Source: Anaeramoeba flamelloides (taxonomy: Eukaryota > Metamonada > Anaeramoebidae). Taken from it: a DNA stretch of 64,000 nucleotides. This document shows positions 57,835-64,000 of the stretch, piece after piece. Position numbers and translations under genes: made by a program. Position 1 is the first letter of the stretch, and each line of letters begins with the position of its first letter. The stretch is taken from NCBI GenBank assembly GCA_027625915.1, contig JANTQA010000036.1, positions 2,723,501-2,787,500 of the forward strand. Reading direction: 5' to 3'. Under the pieces are notes generated by a model. The model had not been told where the DNA came from. It saw only the letters and a program-made list of their open reading frames with translations, and ran no database searches.

Positions 57835-58979
57835 TCACAATTTTATAATATTATCACGAATTTATAAAGATTATTAGGATGATACAAATTATCACAAAAA
57901 AATCTCTTATAAGGGGTTATTTTTCACTATTCAATTTATCAAATGTTCATTTATCTAATTATAAAAAAAATATTTTTAGAATTTAGTTTGAATTACACCC
58001 TAGCACTCAAAAATTGTGTACGATAATTACCCACAACTCCCTAAAATTTCAATTTTATACATTTTAAGTTAATCTATCAACAGACCTAAAACAATGGATG
58101 AATTTGAAATTTATTTGTTGAAATTTAAAAAGGAGAAATTCTCCGAAAAAAAAAAATTAACCAATTTGTTTAATGAAAAGCACTTGTTAATATTATTAAG
58201 TTCATTTTTTATTATAAAAATGTTTTAACTTCACTTTGTTGAATAATTATATACACCCTATTACTGTCATTTTCTTTTTTAATAAGATAAAAGAAAAAGA
58301 TAAAAAAGAAAAAAGAAAAAATGTTAAATAATTTAAATTTAGTTTAAATCTAATAAAATGTAGTTTTTAAACATTGGGAATAGATAAATTGGTTTTGGAT
58401 CAAATGTTTATGTATTGATATTAAGAATAAAATAAAAATCATTCAAAAAATAACTGGAAACTAAATCCTTCTTTAAAATATTTTGATAAATAATTGAGTT
58501 TCATCCTAAAAATTATAATACAGTTTTTTTTTAATTGATAAAATCACTTTTGAAAAATTCTTATTTAATATATAACTAAATTTTTTAAATTAACATTAAA
58601 GCCAAAAAAACTAATTATTTACTCAATTCATTAGAAAATGAAATAATATTGTAATTTGAATATTATTAATTTAAAAATGCAATTATCTCAGTTATATATT
58701 AAAAAAAAAAATTTAATAAGTATTATAGTAAGTTTTATAAACTAATTGAAATTAATTAACTCTAAAATTCTTTCATATTTCTTAAATATTTTAGGAATTA
58801 TATAATTAATTATAAATATAAATATAAATATTTATATTTTATAAGTATATCAAATAAATCTATTGTATAAAACATCGTTGTTCAGAAACTAATTTTTTAA
58901 AAAAATCGATAATAATCTAAATTAATGGCAATTTTGAAGGAAAAATTTCATTTCAGACAAATATTTTAATTTCAACTCT

Positions 58980-59160
58980 TTTTCAGTCGAAGAGGAATAG
59001 TTTTGTTCGAGAAACATAATATAATCAATGAGTTTAATTCAGTACTATTCTTAAGATAAAATTTATATTTTGACATCTAAATCATTTTTTCTAATTAAAT
59101 CAAATAATTTAGTTAATTTTGTTATGATCTTTTTTTTTTAAAAGTCAATTTAAAAATACA
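58980..59160 (-). repeat. Partial repeat related to family B
   Basis: Begins AACTCTTTTTCAGTCGAAG and contains GAGTTTAATTCAGTACTATTC and AAATCATTTTTTCTAATT, paralleling 34060-34200. The remainder is lost or diverged. Confidence 0.4.
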
Positions 59161-60910
59161 AAAGTTTAAAAATCAAAATAAACTTAAAGAAAATTGAATA
59201 TTTGGAATGCATTTAAAAAACCATACATTTAAAATATTGAAAAATATTATGAACAACACCCAATTTATGTTTAGAAATTGAGAAATTTTACAGCAACTCT
59301 TCAATGTAAGTTACCAAATAATTTTTTTAGTATTTTATTTTTTTCTGAAGTTTATAATTTCTGTTGTTTTTAAACAATTGTATGCGGGTTGATTTTTTAA
59401 AAAAATTAATGAATACTTATTTTTTAACTGTACATCTTTGAGTGAAATGTGATTATATATACGATTAATTAAATATCATAAATAAGAGAATAAACTAAAT
59501 AAAAAAGTAATTAAGGGAGTAGTATCTTTGAAAAAAAAAAAAAAAAATGAAATCTTGTTAAGTTCCTGTTGTATTTTATTTTTTATATGTAATTTGTATT
59601 TAGGTTTATGAAATACAAGAGGTAATAGCATCTAAACAATGTTTTAATTTGAGTCTATTTTTTGATATATAAAATTTGCATGTTTCCAATATTCAATAAA
59701 AAAAAAAGAACTGATTGTTTTTATGAAAATTAAATTAATTCTTCAAAATGGGAACTCATATTTTTTGTTTGAAGTTGGAAAGTATTGATTTCGAAAGCAA
59801 TTTTTTTTTTTTTTTTTTGAGTTTATTTTTAATTATTAATATTTCAATTCAAATCTCAACAATAAAACTAATTGGCATATAAGCTACTAAATAAATGAAA
59901 ATTTGATAGAAGATTAACCAAATTTTATAAATGAAATTGAGATATATTTAGCAATTTTTTCTTTAAAGTTTTTCAAAAAAGTTTTTTTCTGGTTTTCTCA
60001 ATAAATGAAAAAAACAAATTAAAAAAAATTTCAATTTTGAAAAAGTTTTTTAATAAATTGTTTTAGCTTTTTGACAAGAATCATTCTAAAATTTTAAATC
60101 ATTTTTGTAATGAAAAAATTGATTTGAATATTTAGGACAAAATTACAAAATTCCCAAATATCTTTTAGTAAATTTTATTTTGAAAAATAAAGTGTGTATC
60201 TTAAAATAAAAACACAATTTCTAAGTAAAATATGTAAATGACGTTAAAATTTTTAAGGGTTATAACTACCTTTCTTTAGCAATGCAATTATTTTTCAATA
60301 GGTTAAATAAATCAATATTTTTTCGATTAACCTAAAGAATTCTCTCAAAAAAGACAATATAAATCTTTATATTAATATTCCTGGTAACAAAGGCTTGTTG
60401 TTGAATAATAATGATCAAAATGATATTAAAACATGTAAAAACTTTTGATAATGTAAAAAATAAAATGAATTTAATATTTTTCTTTTTCATAAAAAATGGA
60501 AAAAAAAATTTTGATATCACTGAAAAAATTTTCTTTTCTGGATTTCTTAGTTGATCATAAATTTTTGACACTTGGCATCGACAAAATGTTGTAAGTCGAA
60601 ATCATCACTAATAAAAAATTTTAAAATTTTTTCCTGTTACTGTAGAGTACTGGACCCTTAACGTTATTTGATTTTTTTCCAGTTTTTATACTTGATTCAA
60701 CAACCAATAAAAAAAAACAAAAAATAAGAACCTTTGTAAAAGAAAAAAAAAATTAAAAATAATAAACAATAAATATTTTTTTCTTCAAAAAAAAAAAAAG
60801 TATTATTTAATTTTTTTTTTGGAATTCTTTCAGTTTTAATATTAATAATTCACTTAGATTCTCTGTTGGTAAAACAACTCTGTAACTATGTTCAGCGTTT
60901 CCATGAATTT

Positions 60911-61114
60911 TTACAATTTTTGGGTTTGTTTTATTTGAAAAGAATCTTGAATTTTTTGTAATAATAATTTTTTGTTAAAAGAATTGTTATATTTTGTAGA
61001 AATCATTTTTTTTGTAAAAGATATTGTCGCATCTTCACCGTTTGATCCAGCTGTTAAAACTTTAACATTGATCGTGTTTGTGTTTCTGGAATATTTGGGG
61101 ATATTTTTTCCACG

Positions 61115-61152
<38 letters not shown>

Positions 61153-64000
61153 TATTATTATTATTATAGTTATTATTATTATTATCATTCTGGATATTAT
61201 TGAGATTATAATTTAATTTTTGTTTATACTTTTGGATCTGATTTTGAAAATTCATTTTATTAAAATTTTGATTTAATGTTTTCATTTTACTTTCTTTAAT
61301 TAAATTGTCTTGTTTTGTTAGCTTTGGTTTGTTTATTTCATTCGATCTATTTTTAATAAATCTTTTCATAAATTGATCTTTATCATTTTTTTACGATTAT
61401 TTGAATATTTTTCGATTTTGTTTTTGAAATTATTAATGTGCCTTGAAGTCCTTCGGGTTGTTTATTTGGGAAATAAAAAGATAATATGTGAATTTGTTCA
61501 TCTTTTGGTTGACTATTTCTTGTTTTTAATAAAATTCTTTGATTTTTTCCTTGATCTTTAAGGGTAGAGTCATTACGGTGAAATTTTTTATTCTGAAATG
61601 GAGAAAAACTTTTTTGTAATTTTATTGAGGACCTAACACCAATCAAAAACCAACCAACCTATGATGTACGATCGATCTCCAAAAATCAACAACCAAAAAA
61701 GAGGACATTTTTAGAAAAAAGCGCCAAAGAGCGACACTCAATTTCCAATTAGAATGGTTGTGAATTACAATTCTGAAAACAACTATGTCAGTTTTGAAGT
61801 GTCTCTCTTTGGCGCTTTTTGAGATCTCGGTGACTTTTTTTTCTTTTTTTTCATTTTTCAAATGAGTTATTTTTATTGAAAGACTATTACCTAATCCTTA
61901 CTTGGCCAAATTGAGAGGGTTTTAAAATAACCACAAATCAGACTGAATCGAATAAAATTGATTGCGAAATACAAGAAAGCAATTTGTTTTAAATTAAAGA
62001 AATTTAACCTCTTTTGAAAAAGAAAATGAGAAAAGATGATTTTTTTTTTTTTAAATTTTGATTTTTTGAAATTGAGAACTCTTTTTCTTCGTTGAATTTT
62101 TTGTCAAAGAGATCCTATTAATTTTTTTTTTTGTTATTTGAATTTTGTCAACTAAAAGAAGGCCTATTTCACAATCCCCTTTTTGGTCTCAGGTCACCAC
62201 TTGAGTATGGTGCCTTTTCACGGTAAATGACTCGACCCTTAACAATACCTTCCCCCCATTTTCCCGTTTTTTCATTATACCAACTGATTTGGAAATCAAT
62301 AGTATTTCTTTTTTGAAGATTGTTTATGTTATTATTTGCAACCTTTTCAATTGGTTTTCTGTCATTATAAGTTTGTTTGTTTGTTAATTTTTCGTTATGT
62401 TTTATTTGCTTTAATTTTTGTCTCTGTAATAATTGTTCTTCTGAAACATTTTTTATTGTTAAATTTTTTGTTTTTTGTTCCTTTTCTTTTTGTTTTAATT
62501 GTTGTGAATGTGAATTCTTTTGCTGCTGTTGCTTTTGTTGTTGATGATCTCTTTGCATTTTTTGTTTTTTTTAGTGATCTTAATTCTTCATCTTTTTGTT
62601 GTTGTAATTTTTTTTCCCTTTCCTGTATTATTTTATTTTTTTCTTCATATTTTGATTGCTGTACAATCTTGTTTTGATTTTGTTTTAATTCTTCGTCTTG
62701 TTGTTCCTTTTCATTGCCTTGTTGCAAGTTTAATTGCCTCAATTCTTCACCCTTTTACACTTGTAATTTCTTTTCTTTTTCTTTTTGCTGCTTTATTTGA
62801 TTGACTTTTTCCTTTTGTTGTTGCTCTTTTCTATATAATTGATGATAATTTTTTGATTTAATAGAAGAACGGCTAATTTTTTGGGGATAATTAAATTTTG
62901 ATAATTGTTTCCTTTGTATTTCTCTTTTCTCAAGTTCTTTCTCTATGGTTTGTCGAATTTGAATTTGCATTTGTTTAAATTTGAACAAAAATTCGTTATA
63001 TCTCCTTAATGAATAAAGTTGGATAATTATATTTGTACTATTTTCAAAATCGATCAGTTGAATTAGATTTTCATTTTTTTTATATTTTTTATTTGCTTTT
63101 CTTCTATTTTATCGAATAAAATTAAATGGTTTTTATATCCCCGAATTTTGAGAATTTTTTGATTGAAATCAATATTTATAAACCCATTTTTAAAAGTTTC
63201 TGTTTTTTTATTCAAATACATTACTCTGAAATTATTTTCATTATCTTTAAAAATTTCAGATTTTGAATGTAAATCTTTTAAATAAATGGACTGTTTTTTT
63301 CTTTCCCCTTTTCCGTTTTCATTTCTGTTTCCTCTTTTTCCCTTTTTGGATTTAAAATATTAAAATTGTTTTTATTTTGACTTTTGTAATATAATTTAGA
63401 TTTTAAAAAGGAATTCATTTTAAAAAATTCTTGTAATAATTGATAATCATTAAATTGAAGGAAAACGGTTTCATTATATTCATTTTCTGTTTCATTTCCA
63501 TTTTTGTCATTCTCAATATTATCATTCCCAATAATATCATCAATCTCACCATCCATAATAGTTTTACTGTTTTTTAAATTAATTAATTTATGATTGTTAT
63601 ACATTTTTATATTCATATCATTTTTCAAAAAAGTGATTATACAAATTAATTTATTTTTTAAAAAATGTGATATATGAATTTTACTATAATTCAATGAAAA
63701 TAATGTATTTTTGGAAATAATTTTCAATTTATCAACATTTAATTTTATTAATATATTTTTTTCACTAAATCTTAATTTCTCATTTAATAAATCCGCTTTA
63801 AAAACGTTGCAACTAGAATAATTTACTAAATTATTTAATTGGATTTGTTTTTGTTTTTTATTAATCTTAAAAGAAATTCTGCCCTTTTTTTTGGTGAATT
63901 AAAATAAATCACCCATTGTATTTTTTTATATTTTAAATAAATTAATGAACTATAAATTGGACAAAGTACAATTTTGATATCTTTTAATACACAAATAAAT
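60911..64000 (-). pseudogene. Broken Lys/Gln-rich multi-exon gene, running off the right edge
   Basis: Protein-like sequence enters from beyond 64000 and ends at TAA at 60911. In order it has a PH/PX-like globular part (QWVIYFNSPKK; SLRRYNEFLFKFKQ at ~62990), a long Gln/Lys/Glu coiled-coil region (62480-62960), then WYNEKTGKWGEGIVKGRVIY (~62230), a probable intron (~61633-62172), and an Asn/Asp tract (GAT repeats at ~61110-61160) with a short tail. About five frame changes, all in A-runs of 7-8 (near 63290, 63095, 62570, 61390 and probably 63883), and one TAA at ~62756 interrupt it. The TAA stands where a parallel repeat (KKLQQQKDEELR against KKLQV-stop-KGEELR) has Gln. The long genes elsewhere are unbroken, so I favour a pseudogene; homopolymer assembly errors are the alternative. 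Family unknown. Confidence 0.55.
61716..61820. repeat. 23-bp inverted repeat (stem-loop)
   Basis: AAAAAGCGCCAAAGAGCGAC... (61716-61738) pairs with 61798-61820, with one mismatch in 23 and a 59-nt loop. GCGC-bearing arms are unusual for this AT-rich region. It lies in the probable intron of the broken gene. It may be a small foldback element or a structured RNA. Confidence 0.7.

Larger units (their letters stand above)
54093..60910. other. Long interval with foldback and repeat relics
   Basis: Contains the foldback at 54.5 kb, partial family B repeats at 55.4-55.7 and 59.0 kb, and a doubtful small membrane ORF at 57.6 kb. Poly-T runs are frequent (54197-54213, 54309-54327, 59801-59818). I see nothing else supportable. 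A 79-codon - strand frame at 60332-60571 has no recognisable content. Confidence 0.5.

Noticed and set aside
1-64000. Reassigned TAA codon (TAA read as Gln)
   Set aside because: Intact GPCR, DOCK, AAA and TMEM53-like genes end at TAA and have no internal TAA; decay explains the rest.
1-64000. Retroelements, viral insertions or toxin genes
   Set aside because: I saw no reverse-transcriptase, capsid, integrase or toxin motifs and no long terminal repeats by eye.

Overview
The window is nuclear DNA of a very AT-rich eukaryote, most likely a free-living amoeboid protist. Supporting signs are a slime-mould-type (class E) GPCR, a DOCK-family Rac/Cdc42 exchange factor, asparagine-, lysine/glutamate- and acidic-rich tracts in proteins, and GT-AG introns with T-rich acceptors. 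Genes are sparse, which fits Dictyostelium poorly and an Anaeramoeba-like organism better; that placement is inference. The genetic code appears standard, because the long intact genes all end in TAA and have no internal TAA.

Layout: a cAMP-receptor-like GPCR (+) sits at 0.4-1.4 kb, and a tRNA-Ser(UGA) gene (-) at 7.5 kb. A 5.3-kb intronless DOCK gene (-) occupies 16.3-21.6 kb. A small two-exon gene for a charged protein (+) lies at 29.6-30.4 kb. An FHA-plus-AAA ATPase of the type known from plants (-) is at 35.1-38.6 kb. A spliced gene for an acidic repeat protein (+) starts at 44.9 kb and may run to 49.4 kb. A TMEM53/DUF829-like hydrolase (+) is at 53.2-54.1 kb. A lysine/glutamine-rich gene (-) that looks broken enters from the right edge and ends at 60.9 kb. 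Three further loci (33.2, 42.1-42.5 and 43.5-43.9 kb) read like decayed coding sequence.

The long gaps are not empty. They hold a six-copy, ~196-bp MITE family with TA target duplications and CAGTCAGTT ends, a ~1.5-kb Tc1/mariner-like relic, at least four other ~0.4-0.7-kb interspersed repeat families, a nearly perfect 176-bp-arm foldback at 54.5 kb, and many homopolymer and AT/CA microsatellites.

The GPCR and the DOCK protein would fit one chemotaxis-to-actin pathway, but nothing in the sequence links them apart from being ~15 kb apart. I see no operons, CRISPR arrays or retroelements. No wholly new system is evident. The strongest unusual items are the young foldback, the MITE family, the plant-like FHA-AAA ATPase and the cluster of decaying genes.
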